A DNA stretch of 64,000 bases from Tenacibaculum sp. SG-28. GTDB taxonomy: Bacteria > Bacteroidota > Bacteroidia > Flavobacteriales > Flavobacteriaceae. A model generated the notes under the pieces. The model was given only the letters and a program-made list of their open reading frames with translations, had not been told where the DNA came from and did no database searches. Positions within the stretch are counted from its first letter, which is position 1, and the number at the start of each line of letters is the position of its first letter. Positions 17,929-27,184 of this stretch are shown piece after piece. The stretch lies in the NCBI RefSeq assembly GCF_002954385.1, contig NZ_MQVY01000004.1:1-64000 (forward strand). The letters run 5' to 3'. The position numbers and the translations under genes are program-made.

Positions 17929-19182
17929 ATGAAAAATCATAAACTATTCTATTTACTAGTAATACTTACTTTCTTTATTATATCTTGTGAGGATTCCAAT
18001 GATGATGTAAATGATACCATATCGATTTCGATATCGGACTTTTCAATTAGTATTGATGAAAATCCAACTGCCAATTCATCTCTTGGGATTGTTCAAGCTA
18101 CAACTAATCAAGGGGATATTACCTTTTCCATTACAGAACAAACTCCTAAGCAAGCAATTCAAATCAATGCTAGTACAGGGGAAATTACTGTACTAACTGA
18201 AAGTTTATTTGATTACGAAACAAATCCCATAGTAACGGGGATTGTAAGAGCTGAAAATTCAGGAATCTCTGAAACGGCAAGTATAACAATTAATCTAAAT
18301 GATATTAATGAAATTGATGATGACTACAAATTATTAGCTGTTTCTGAGCTCGGAGAGGTTTATGAAATTGGAAATAATACAGGTAACATAGAAAACATAG
18401 GTCAGATTAATCGAGAAAATAATGGTTCTATTCTTTCAACTAATAACCTAATATCTTCATCGGATAAAATTTATTCTATCGAATACGTATATAATCCGTC
18501 ACCTACAAATAACCTATTAATATTTGATAGAAAAAATAGAACGAGTCAAATAATACCTCTAACAATTCCTTCAACAATAAATGGAGATGAAAGGGGGATT
18601 ATAGCTCTTACTAAAGACGAGAATAATTTAATTGGTGTCTTAGCTGAAAATGTTTTAAGAAGTAATTCAACAAAACACCTTGTCAATATTAATCTTCAAG
18701 ACAATTCTATTACAGAATTGGGCATTACCTTTAATGAAGATGTGGTTACCTCTGTGGTTAAAATTAATTCAAAATTATATATTTCAACATGGCGAGAAGG
18801 TTTTTTAGAAGTTGACTTAGTTGATAATTCCGTAAATAATATAAACTCTATTAACGGTAGTAGACTAGCTTCGATAAACAATTCTGAATTAGCAGTAATG
18901 CAATCAGTTTCTGGCTCTACATATGGTGCGAAACCGGGAATAATTGATTTAACTACAATGTTGATTTCTGACAAATCAAAAGGAGAAACTTATAGTCTAA
19001 TGACTGTTTTTGGCAATACTATCTATGAAAATGGAATTTATTTGAATTTAGTAAGTTCAAATAGTCTGAATTTATATTTAGGTATTTTAAAGTCAAATTT
19101 TGGGACAAATGAAAACTCTATTGTTGAAATAAACTCAACGAGTGTGAGTCAAAACTTAATAATTTTAGACAAAACAGAATAA
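17929..19182 (+). CDS. Lipoprotein with a cadherin-like domain and a beta-propeller-like C-terminus
   Basis: 417 residues, lipobox cysteine at residue 20 (FIISC). Residues 35-125 form a cadherin-type repeat (SIDENPTANSSLGIVQA... FDYETNP..., ending INLNDINE), which usually binds calcium and mediates adhesion. Residues 130-417 are strand-rich, with repeats of the type YKLLAVSELGEVYEIGNNTG and KLYISTWREGFLEVDL, compatible with a propeller of unknown ligand. It is a cell-surface protein by inference. Confidence 0.75.
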   Translation: MKNHKLFYLLVILTFFIISCEDSNDDVNDTISISISDFSISIDENPTANSSLGIVQATTNQGDITFSITEQTPKQAIQINASTGEITVLTESLFDYETNPIVTGIVRAENSGISETASITINLNDINEIDDDYKLLAVSELGEVYEIGNNTGNIENIGQINRENNGSILSTNNLISSSDKIYSIEYVYNPSPTNNLLIFDRKNRTSQIIPLTIPSTINGDERGIIALTKDENNLIGVLAENVLRSNSTKHLVNINLQDNSITELGITFNEDVVTSVVKINSKLYISTWREGFLEVDLVDNSVNNINSINGSRLASINNSELAVMQSVSGSTYGAKPGIIDLTTMLISDKSKGETYSLMTVFGNTIYENGIYLNLVSSNSLNLYLGILKSNFGTNENSIVEINSTSVSQNLIILDKTE

Positions 19183-19185
19183 AAC

Positions 19186-19292
19186 TTATTTACGAAACAT
19201 TTGTCGGACTTTGTATTTGAGGTCTATTCGTTAAATTTGATTCATAAACCAAACTACTTGGTATAGACAAAACTTTGTCTAATATTAAAAAT
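19186..19292 (+). repeat. Degenerate attC-like hairpin, site 14 (long class)
   Basis: The right part AAACTACTTGGTATAGACAA then AACTTTGTCT matches the right arms of other long sites, with CTTTG in place of CGTTG. AGACAAAACTTTGTCT is itself a palindrome. The loop contains CTATTCGTTAAATTTGATTCATAAA, close to the loop of site 3. The left arm is eroded. Confidence 0.45.
19210..19239 (+). promoter_or_regulatory. Candidate Bacteroidota promoter inside the loop of site 14
   Basis: TTTG at 19210-19213 and TAAATTTG at 19232-19239 are separated by 18 nt, close to the Bacteroidota consensus TTTG-N19-TAnnTTTG. The second box coincides with the loop word TAAATT(C/T)G shared by sites 3, 11 and 14. It would drive the gene starting at 19293. 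Confidence 0.4.
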
Positions 19293-19917
19293 ATGAAAAT
19301 AAAATTAAGACTTTTAATTTATTTTACATTATTAAGTAATATTATTTATGCACAAACTGTAAAGAACTCCCTTTTTAAAAAGAATATTAACGTTCTAGTT
19401 GAAGAAATGGAATTTATGTACGGATATGATCAAACGGTGCGTGAATATACCATTTTTAAAACCTTTGATAAATCAGCAACAAATAGAATTTAAAGCCTAT
19501 CTAATAGTTTAAGAAGAAGCATTAAAAAACAGAAAATTTGCATCGGATACTTTAAGAAAATTTATTTGGAAAAAATATATCAACCCAATGGATGCTGAAC
19601 ATACTGAAAGGATGATAGAAATAACTAATAAATATGGTTTTCCAAGTGTAAAACGGATTAAAAAAACTACTCTAAAGAATTTACTGATCCAGAATTTAAC
19701 CCAATCTTAATATTTATCCATTCCCCAAAAAAACTATTGGGAAAAGTTAAAGAAACTGATGCTGAACGAATATCAAAATGGTGTAATTGATCAATGTCAA
19801 TGTGGGTATTTGCTTTGGCATTTTACAGGGCGTAAAACCTTTCAGCCAATGCTTGATAATGGATTTAAAATGGTAAAGGAAAATGGGAAAGATATTTTAA
19901 AATCAACATGTGGATAA
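19293..19917 (+). pseudogene. Decayed DUF6624-like exported protein
   Basis: ATG 19293 starts a signal peptide (MKIKLRLLIYFTLLSNIIYAQ), but the frame stops at 19493. Fragments in other frames continue the family pattern: HTERMIEITNKYGFPS near 19600, then YWEKLKKLMLNEYQNGVID and a C-terminus ending GKDILKSTCG at 19917. Several shifts and stops are present, so this is true decay rather than a single read error. It is related to the genes at 5860 and 31436. Confidence 0.7.
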
Positions 19918-20030
19918 ACAACCTTATATATAGTTGAATGAAATCTATCATTATTAAATATTAAGATTTAAAAATTGATTTAACAAATCATATTGTAAAC
20001 ATATACGAAACCGTTGTAGCAAATATGACG
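19915..20030 (+). repeat. attC-like hairpin, site 15
   Basis: AAC is at 19920-19922 (ACAACCTTATATATAG) and GTT at 20013-20015 (CATATACGAAACCGTTG). Both arm triplets are intact, and pairing of the TATATA and ATATA segments is moderate. The loop is very AT-rich. Confidence 0.5.
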
Positions 20031-20090
20031 CAACCATTTATACTTTTAACCATCTAATAGAAAATAGTCTAACAAAAAATATAATCTATT

Positions 20091-20543
20091 ATGAAAAATT
20101 TAGTAGTCATCTTATTTTCAATTTTAATTTCTAGCTGCAGTTCAGACAATGAAAACCTGAATAGTAGGAACGTCGATTCTACCTTAATTTCAAAAGGTAA
20201 TCTACACGGAAATGGAATAGAAGGAATTTCTAAACAGAATTTTGTTATATCTAACCAAACCGTCTGGAATAATTTAATTTCCCAAATGGACTCTGCTTCT
20301 AATGTTTCTGATAACTTTACCGAAACTACTATAGATTTTTCGGAGTATACAATTATTGCAGTATTTGACGAGATAAAAAGAAACGGAGGTTATGATTTAG
20401 AATTAAATATAACGGCAAATTCAGAGAATATCATTGTAAATATTACAAGTTTAGTTCCTGAAGAAGTTGCCCCCACCGTTATTACACAACCATATTATAT
20501 TGTGAAAATTAAAAATTCTAACTTAGCAATAATATTCGAATAA
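20091..20543 (+). CDS. PrcB-like lipoprotein
   Basis: 150 residues, lipobox cysteine at residue 16 (LISSC). The mature domain follows the PrcB C-terminal pattern: QTVWNNLISQMD, then an IDFSEYTIIAVFDE strand, GGYDLELNIT, and a final TQPYYIVKIKNSNLAIIF. PrcB-type domains were described with the trepolisin/PrtP protease complex and are common in Bacteroidota surface lipoproteins. The exact role here is unknown. It is a single-gene cassette between sites 15 and 16. Confidence 0.75.
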   Translation: MKNLVVILFSILISSCSSDNENLNSRNVDSTLISKGNLHGNGIEGISKQNFVISNQTVWNNLISQMDSASNVSDNFTETTIDFSEYTIIAVFDEIKRNGGYDLELNITANSENIIVNITSLVPEEVAPTVITQPYYIVKIKNSNLAIIFE

Positions 20544-20612
20544 AAGCCTACTTAAATAGTACTTAAACTTTATTAAAACTCAGTTTAGCTGCACCGTTAA
20601 GTAAGAATCAAA
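20544..20612 (+). repeat. attC-like hairpin, site 16 (short class)
   Basis: The left arm CTTACTTAA-like segment (CCTACTTAAA, 20547-20556) pairs with GTTAAGTAAG (20596-20605). The inner stem ACTTAAACT (20561-20569) pairs with AGTTTAGCT (20582-20590) at 7 of 9 positions. GTT is at 20596-20598. Layout and length match sites 1 and 13. Confidence 0.55.
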
Positions 20613-20686
20613 TTTGTATATAAAAATAAAATCTATCACAAAAGATAAATATTAAATCCATTTCTAAATATTTTTTGGATGTAAAC

Positions 20687-20899
20687 ATGTTCAATGTACC
20701 TTTTTCGTTAGTTTTTTCATTCACCTTAGGTATTTTATGAAGTGTTGTTGTTTTTTCATCATTTGGGATTTTTATAGGTTATTTAGGTTATCAGACTTTT
20801 AAAAAAAATGAATATTATGCATATTATAATCTTGGATATACAAAAGCAAACCTTTTAACAATAGTGTGGCTAATTATATATTTATTTCTTTTTTATTAA
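20687..20899 (+). pseudogene. Small membrane protein with an internal stop
   Basis: A 70-codon frame runs from ATG 20687 to TAA 20897 with one internal TGA at 20738-20740, where TGG (W) would restore it. It encodes two hydrophobic segments (FNVPFSLVFSFTLGIL and ANLLTIVWLIIYLFLFY) around a Y/K-rich middle. It precedes a decayed ABC ATPase by 26 nt and was perhaps the membrane partner of that transporter. Confidence 0.5.
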
Positions 20900-20925
20900 T
20901 CATAACTCATCTGATATTTAGATAA

Positions 20926-21723
20926 ATGGATGTATTAAACGTGGTAGCTCTTAATAAATCTTTCGGAAAGAAAGCCATTTTATAGAATTTTAATATTAAA
21001 GGTAAGGTTGGAGAGATGATAGGGGGTTTTGGCCGAAACGGAGCTGGAAAATCTACTTTATTAAAACTAATATTTGTTACATTGAAAGCTGATTCAATTG
21101 TTCTAAAAATAAATTCAGAAACTATTTCTCAAAAAAATATTATTTAATCTAAGAGAATTGGCTATTTACCACAGCATACTTTTTACCTAAAGAAAGAAAA
21201 GTAAGAGAAATAATTCCTTTGTTTTTTCCAAATGGAGATGATCAAAATAATATATTTTATTCGCCAAAAGTTTCAAGTTTTGACAAAATAAAAGTTGGAA
21301 AATTATCTCTAGGTCAATTACGCTATCTTGAGTTACTGATTATCGGTAATCTTAATCATAAATTTTTTGATGCTGGATGAACTATTTTCAATGATTGAAC
21401 CGATTTATAAAGAAGTAATCAAAGATTTATTATTAGAACGTAAAAAATCAAAAGGTATAATTTTGACAGATGATTATTATAATGATGTTCTTGAAATAAC
21501 AGATAAAAACTTTGTCATTAAAAAAGATAAAAATATTGAAGTATTCTGCGAAGAAGATCCAGTGAAATACGAATATTTGAGTTCAAATTTTTTAATATTA
21601 CTAAGCCTAACAAGTCATAAAATTAATCACTGGAACATACACGGTAAAAGTTTTTTACCATTTTCTATCCATAATTTATTTACTAAATTTAAACCTAAAA
21701 TTATGCAATTAATTTTACACTAA
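20926..21723 (+). pseudogene. Decayed ABC transporter ATP-binding protein
   Basis: Family motifs survive in three frames. ATG 20926 gives LNVVALNKSFGKKAIL, then after a stop the Walker A region GRNGAGKSTLLK. A later frame gives the signature-like LSLGQLRYLELLI (about 21302-21345), and the frame from 21367 gives Walker B with D-loop, MLDELFSMIEP, plus TDDYYNDVLEITDKNF, as in YxxD-type export ATPases. There are at least two stops and two shifts. The final reading frame runs straight into site 17, so the original end is gone. Confidence 0.8.
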
Positions 21724-21742
21724 TCGTTTTAGCCAATTAGAC
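21601..21742 (+). repeat. attC-like hairpin, site 17 (long class)
   Basis: AAC is at 21609-21611 (GCCTAAC) and GTT at 21726-21728 (CGTTTTAGCC). TAAAATTAAT (21618-21627) and ATTAATTTTA (21708-21717) are a perfect 10-bp stem. The left box GCCTAAC closely resembles a classical integron inverse core site. The site overlaps the 3' end of the decayed ATPase frame. Confidence 0.65.
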
Positions 21743-21745
21743 ATT

Positions 21746-22980
21746 ATGAAAAGAGAACTTATATTTTTGTCATTATTGATAATACTAATAAGTTGTAATA
21801 GACGTAAACCTAATGATATTGAAATACATATTGTTGAAAGTATTAAGCAAGCTAATAATGAGAGAAATTACGATTTAATAAAACCTTTCCTATCTCAGAA
21901 ATTTCATTTTAGAGGTAGTGATATTAATACATCTTTTACCTCTTTATATGCTTATTTAAACTTCAAGGCATCAGAAGAAATTACGAAAATAGAAGTTGAT
22001 TATGTGAAGGAAATTAATGATTCGATATTCTCAATAAAAGGTACTAAATTCTATGAAAATTATAACTCAGAAGGGCTTGAGCTAACATATAAACTTACTG
22101 ATAAAGGAGCAAAAATTCTAGTAATAAGTAGCATAAAACCACATAAATTTCCACTTACGACAAGGGCCTCATATAGGAATGAGGAAATATTTGGAAATGA
22201 TCGTGTTAATAATATTAAGAACTTAAATGTTTTAGACAAATCTTTATCCGATTCAATAACTAAATTCAATTACAAAATATATTTTGATAAAAGATTAAAA
22301 CGAGAAAGTGAATTTTCTTTATCACTTTTTGGCCGTTTAGATAGCTACTCAGTAAGCAATTTTCAATTAACGAAATAGAGAGAGAAAACCTTTATTTAAC
22401 ATCAATAAATTCAAATAATACTATAACTATAGGAAAAAGCCGAAACATTCCATGGACAATGGTTTTGTATGAATCTGATAGTTCCAATTTTGTCAAACTA
22501 ACCAATACAATTGGAAATACATTTTCGCACGAAATAGTTGAAGGAACTTTGGTGCAAAAATATAATCTAAAAGGTTATGAATATAGGTGGTTTCGAGATG
22601 GCTTATCTGAATACATTGCTTATAAGTTCTGTAAGATAATTGCACCAAATGAAGCTAAAAGTTATTTTATAGATAATAGATTATTATTAGCCGCTAAGTT
22701 CTCTATGGAGGGGAATCTCTTAGATTGGAGAGCAAACGGACCTATTAAAAGCGTGGATAAAGGAAAACTCTATGGCTCAAAATTCATTTACAGTAATGAA
22801 TTAGGTCAATATGGGAGAGCTTTTAAATTTTTTAAAGATTTATTTGAAAATGATGAAGGTCAGTTAATCGAGATTCTAAAACAAATAAAGACAATTAATA
22901 ATTTAACTATCGATATTCTTTTAAAAATAATGTCAGAGGCTACTAACAAAAACATTGCGGAATTAATTAGTAAATATTAA
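21746..22980 (+). pseudogene. Lipoprotein with peptidase-like C-terminus, split by a one-base frameshift
   Basis: ATG 21746 encodes a lipoprotein signal (LIILISC) and runs to 22378. One added T in the run at 22356-22359 continues it as ...SINEIERENLYL through to 22980, giving about 411 residues. The second half contains SHEIVEGTLVQKY and, 19 residues later, RWFRDGLSEYIAY. This recalls gluzincin peptidases (HExxH, then a distal E), but the second histidine is a glutamate, so catalysis is doubtful. The single lesion is likely an assembly error. Confidence 0.65.
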
Positions 22981-23050
22981 ACATACTATACAAAGTACAA
23001 AAGTAATATTGGTTTAATTACTAAATGGAAAGTAATTATTTGGTTTAGAG

Positions 23051-23509
23051 TTAGTACATTTTGATCAACTGCTTTCTTAAACAAGACCTCGTAAGTAACT
23101 TTAAAAGTAAAATATAGGCTAGCCAAAAATATTTGATAATCATGTTAAACATTGTGTAAAACGTAAAGAAATCAATAGTAACATAACGGAATGTTGCCTT
23201 ACTAGAATAAGTGGTACATAACCAAATCTTGGAACTTATTTTTTTAAAGATCAAAAACTTATTAGAACGAATCCATTTATAAAATAGTGGTGGAAATTCC
23301 AAAATTATAAAGGTTATAATTAACCAAGCGTTTAAAGTCAAAATGCATAAACTGCGATATGATTTTTTTGGACGAAACGAAAAAATAACAATTACATGAA
23401 CGGTTATTTGATTGAAAATAAAGGTCAAAATATATCCTAAAGCATAGTGAGTATTGCATTGGTAAAAGTCGATGGCTTTAGGTATAGAAAACCTACATTG
23501 AATACACAA
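23051..23509 (-). CDS. Possible membrane protein on the opposite strand
   Basis: A 152-codon ATG frame on the minus strand has three to four hydrophobic stretches (YALGYILTFIFNQITVHVIVIF, AWLIITFIILEFPPLFYKW, YFWLAYILLLKLL) and no competing + strand frame. It would be the only minus-strand gene in the array. Against it, AT-rich DNA easily yields hydrophobic frames and I recognise no family. The rest of 22981-23528 holds nothing else I can support. Confidence 0.4.
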   Translation of the reverse strand: MCIQCRFSIPKAIDFYQCNTHYALGYILTFIFNQITVHVIVIFSFRPKKSYRSLCILTLNAWLIITFIILEFPPLFYKWIRSNKFLIFKKISSKIWLCTTYSSKATFRYVTIDFFTFYTMFNMIIKYFWLAYILLLKLLTRSCLRKQLIKMY

Positions 23510-23528
23510 ACAGAATAAAAAAGAACAG

Positions 23529-23813
23529 ATGCATGCCTATAAAGAAAAGATCATAAATAACATTTGTTACACCGAACTCGTGTATGGCAGAATTAATAAG
23601 AAATTGAATTTGCAACTTTCTAAGCAGAAAATTGAATTCCTAGTTTCCAAAATTCTACTAGAAACAGACGAGTCTGGGTTTTGTAAAAAAGGGAAAAATA
23701 TTTATGTAATTAACACTACAGAAAATATTAGATTAACCATTAATTACAATACAAATAGAATAATTACAGCGGATAATTTAAGCGAAAAGAAGAATCAACC
23801 AAGACAAAAATGA
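23529..23813 (+). CDS. DUF3781 family protein
   Basis: 94 residues from ATG 23529. The sequence NICYTELVYGRINKKLNL, then ILLETDESGFCKKGKNIYV and IRLTINYNTNRIITADNL matches the conserved skeleton of DUF3781, small cytoplasmic proteins of unknown role found as solitary genes in many Firmicutes and Bacteroidota. Length is typical. No hairpin site was recognised on either side. Confidence 0.8.
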   Translation: MHAYKEKIINNICYTELVYGRINKKLNLQLSKQKIEFLVSKILLETDESGFCKKGKNIYVINTTENIRLTINYNTNRIITADNLSEKKNQPRQK

Positions 23814-23991
23814 TTTGCTAACCATAAAATATTTATGCAAAGTAACAAGAATTAGGTGGTGCTAACATATTCCAGAACAATTAAACACACTGGAAATTTT
23901 ATACAAGCACGTTTACCAGAATTAACTTTCCTTAACTTTTCTTAACATGCAAAATACTTACCTTTTATTAAATTGCATAAAAATTTAAAAA

Positions 23992-24717
23992 ATGAATAAA
24001 TTAGTTACACTACTACTGCTTTTAATTACAATTACTAGTTTCTCACAAACACATTATTATTCAACCAATGGAAAAAATAGAATGACGGAAACTGAAATAA
24101 AAGAGCAACTTTCAGAAATGGAAAGTAAAATGAATAAAGCTCTAGGGAAAAAGGTTTATGCTAGTTTGGTAGTCCAAGGCACAGTATCCAAAAAAGACTC
24201 GATTATTTCTAATGTTACTTTTAAAATTAGTGATAAAAAACAAGACGAATTATTCTCTACTGGACCATTTGCTAGGTATAAAGACAAACAATTTCCAAAT
24301 TTTAACTTAAAGACATTAGCAGGTGAAAAATTTGATACACAACAGTTAAAGGACAAGCCCACCGTAATAAATTTTTGGTTTACAAAATGTAAACCTTGTA
24401 TCGACGAAATGCCAATACTAAATAAAATAAAGGAAAAGTATAAAGAGGATATTAATTTTATTTCCATAACCTACGAGAAAAAAGATGCTGTCTTAAAATT
24501 TCTTGAAAAACATCCTTTTGAATTTCAACATCTTGTAGATGCCAAAGATTTTACCGATGATCTTGGTATTACTGCCTATCCATTAAACCTGTTTTTAGAC
24601 CGAAATGGAATTTTGAAGTATGTAAATAATGGAATTCCATATGAAAGTAAAGAAGGAGGAGCATTGAAAATAGGCGATGGAACTGAAATTGTTGCAATTA
24701 TTGAAAAATTAATATAA
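23992..24717 (+). CDS. TlpA-type thioredoxin, secreted
   Basis: 241 residues with a cleavable signal (ITSFSQ). A TonB-C-like or beta N-terminal segment (LGKKVYASLVVQGTVSKK) is followed by an AhpC/TlpA thioredoxin domain with CKPC (C133, C136, in NFWFTKCKPCIDEMP) and a cis-proline region AYPLNLFL. It is expected to be a periplasmic disulfide reductase. It differs from the longer lipoprotein at 10355. Confidence 0.85.
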   Translation: MNKLVTLLLLLITITSFSQTHYYSTNGKNRMTETEIKEQLSEMESKMNKALGKKVYASLVVQGTVSKKDSIISNVTFKISDKKQDELFSTGPFARYKDKQFPNFNLKTLAGEKFDTQQLKDKPTVINFWFTKCKPCIDEMPILNKIKEKYKEDINFISITYEKKDAVLKFLEKHPFEFQHLVDAKDFTDDLGITAYPLNLFLDRNGILKYVNNGIPYESKEGGALKIGDGTEIVAIIEKLI

Positions 24718-25202
24718 TTGTGGCTATAAGTAGAGGTGTGTAATCGCTAGTTAAGGTATGCACAAAGGTTATTTATTATTTTTATATGTTTTTTAGTTAT
24801 TGAATTTTAAACTTAAAAAGGCTAACAAGCTATGAATAGCTGAAAAATGAGGAAATCTCGTGGCGATTACTTTTGATGAAATACTTTTAAAGTAAATTTT
24901 ATCAAATGAACTATGCAATCATATGGGATGCAATTAGGATATTACTTTAATATTTCAAACCGAACATGCAAAGAACAAAAACTAAATATATCGTATAAAT
25001 AAGGGTTAAGAAAAACCACCGAAAACTTAAAAAATGCGAATGAAATACCCAATATAATTGGTGTTAAATAGTTTTGAGAATTTAAAAAAGAGCATTAAAG
25101 TATAAAAAATAAATAGAATTATACAGAGTAAATCCATAAGTATTCAAGGTAACTTACCAAAACCATTGGGCATAATATGCATAAATAGGTATATTTGTTA
25201 TT
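24718..25202 (+). other. Gene-free stretch with a worn site arm and a promoter
   Basis: The first 15 nt (TTGTGGCTATAAGTAG) resemble the left arm of site 2 (AATGGCTATAAGTAATTG). Near the end, CTTACCAAAACCATTGGGCA resembles a right arm with ATTG for GTTG. No open frame over 40 codons is convincing between them. It may be a cassette that has lost its gene, followed by the promoter described next. Confidence 0.35.
25166..25197 (+). promoter_or_regulatory. Candidate sigma-A-type promoter of the Bacteroidota kind
   Basis: TTG (25166-25168) and TATATTTG (25190-25197) are 21 nt apart and match the -33/-7 boxes of Bacteroidota. The start codon of the monooxygenase-like gene follows 5 nt later, giving a nearly leaderless transcript, which is common in flavobacteria. 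Confidence 0.5.
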
Positions 25203-26284
25203 ATGGTTTTAAAATCAGAATACAGGGTTTATGATACGATTATAATCGGAGGTGGCCAAGCAGGGCTTTCTGTTGCGTATTTTATGAAACGAACCAAATT
25301 GGATTATGTAATTTTAGACAACCAATCAAAATCAGGAGGTGCTTGGCTTCATACTTGGGATAGTTTACGATTGTTCTCACCTTCGATGTATAGCTCTCTT
25401 TCTGGTTGGCAAATGCCAGCAAGTCAAAATGAATACCCTACAAAAAATGAATTTATATCTTACTTATCCGAATATGAAAAAAGATATGCTTTTCCTGTGA
25501 TAAGAAATACGAATGTACTCCAAGTTTCAAATCAAAAAGGTGTTTTTGAGTTAGCCACTAACAACGGTAAATATTACTGTAAAAGTTTAGTAAGTGCAAC
25601 AGGGACTGCCATGAATCCTTATATTCCCTCATACCCAAACTGTCATAAGTTTAAAGGAAGACAAATACATTCTGTTGCCTATAGAAATACGGATGCTTTA
25701 AAAAATAAAAAAGTGCTTGTAGTTGGAGCAGGTAATTCTGGAGCACAAATTTTAGCGGAAGTATCAAAAGTGGCAACTACAAAATGGGTGGCTTCTGAGC
25801 ACCTGTATTTTTGCCAGAAGAAATTGATGGCCGTTACTTATTCATACAAGCTACTGATAGGTATCTAAAAAGAGAATCTCAGAAATATCCTAAAGAAATA
25901 TCTCTCCGTAATATCGTTCAGGTTAAAAGTGTTAAAGAGGGGATAAGAAATGGTGTATACAAGGATTACAGACCATTTAAAGAATTCTATGAGCATGGTG
26001 TTATTTGGAGTGATAATTCTAAAGAAGCATTTGATGTGGTACTTTGGTGTACTGGTTTCAGACCAAATTTAAAGCATTTACAAAAGTTAGGTATCACAAA
26101 AGACAATACGATTAAAACACAAAACACCCACGCAATCAAGGAGCCTAGACTTTGGTTAGTTGGGTACGGGAATTGGACAGGTTTTGCGTCAGCTACAATT
26201 TACGGGATTGGTAAAACTGCCAAACAAACGGTAGAAGAAATCGCTATTTATTTCCATAACAAATCTACACAAAATGGTGTGTAA
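25203..26284 (+). pseudogene. Flavin-dependent monooxygenase-like NAD(P)/FAD protein, one-base frameshift
   Basis: The first frame (25203-25868) has the FAD motif IIIGGGQAGLS (residues 13-23), a GxGxxG NAD(P) motif VVGAGNSGAQIL near residue 177, and SATGTAMNPYIP between them. One base added near 25805 continues with PVFLPEEIDGRYLF to 26284, about 360 residues, full length for the ArsO/CzcO-like family. The C-terminal part has the expected LWCTGFRPNL and LVGYGNWTGFASATIYG. The substrate is unknown and no arsenic genes lie nearby. The lesion is probably an assembly deletion. Confidence 0.8.
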
Positions 26285-26375
26285 TATATATTCCTTTGGT
26301 TAGGATGTTCGCACAGAAGGTAAGACATAACTAAAAAACTAAGAATGAACAAGCTTCTAATATAAATGAAATAAA

Positions 26376-26951
26376 ATGACAAAATTTTCACTAAAGACAA
26401 CCATCATCCGTGGGGTTGCCTTAGCATTACCACTATCAGTAGTCCTTTATGTATTGTATAAGTTCATGAAGATTTTTGAAAGTCTTATTGGACCTATCGC
26501 CAAAAAATTCCAAATAGAACATATTTTTGGAGAAATTACACTTACTTTTTTTGCAGTATTAGCCATGCTTGGTATTGCCTTTTTGCTGGGGTTATTAATG
26601 CGAATTAAATCGATCGCTAATATAAGAAGGGAAGTGGAAGCATTGGTTCTGAAATTTATACCTTCCCTAAACTATTTAGAGCTCATGGCTGCAGATCGAT
26701 TGCATGCCGATAACATAGATTTAAATTGGAAGCCTGTTTTAGTTTTAAAAGAAGACCACTATTTTCCTGCATATATACTAGAAGAAAACGAGGAATGGAT
26801 CACACTAGTCACTGTGCGAATACCAAATACCGAGCCTATTGGAATGATGCTTGTAAAGCAAAGTTCTGTAAAGTGTATTCCTATTACAATGAAAGAAATG
26901 CGTTTGTATAACAAGCAATTTGGAAAAGGTTATATCGATAAAATTACCTAA
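26376..26951 (+). CDS. DUF502 family membrane protein
   Basis: 191 residues. Two membrane helices (about 12-35 and 53-78) precede a soluble domain ending in a beta-rich region. The pattern TTIIRGVALALPLSVVLYVLY, a long loop, then ITLTFFAVLAMLGIAFLLGLL and FIPSLNYLEL follows DUF502 proteins (for example LIKE-COV-type). Function is unknown. The gene and its flanks show no cassette hairpin. The following 233 nt (26952-27184) hold no supported feature. Confidence 0.8.
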   Translation: MTKFSLKTTIIRGVALALPLSVVLYVLYKFMKIFESLIGPIAKKFQIEHIFGEITLTFFAVLAMLGIAFLLGLLMRIKSIANIRREVEALVLKFIPSLNYLELMAADRLHADNIDLNWKPVLVLKEDHYFPAYILEENEEWITLVTVRIPNTEPIGMMLVKQSSVKCIPITMKEMRLYNKQFGKGYIDKIT

Positions 26952-27184
26952 GGGAGCACCTTAAATTTCTATCCCTGTTTAAAAAAATTAGGTCCTCTGG
27001 TATCGAATAAACTCGAGTACAAAATTTTCATCTATTTTTATGGTAAAGAGCTTTCTCGCAGGAGAATTATTTACCATGTTTGAGATCATACATCACAACT
27101 AGATAGTACCTGTGGTGCAGTCGAAAATTTGAAAAAAGAATAAGCTATGAAATTAAGACTTTTTTTACCACGTTTGGTATTCCT

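Noticed and set aside
284-21731. Calling the sites classical integron attC sites
   Set aside because: Only AAC and GTT are regularly kept; the full RYYYAAC/GTTRRRY cores fit few sites (17 and 18 best), and no integrase is present. 'attC-like' is as far as the sequence allows.
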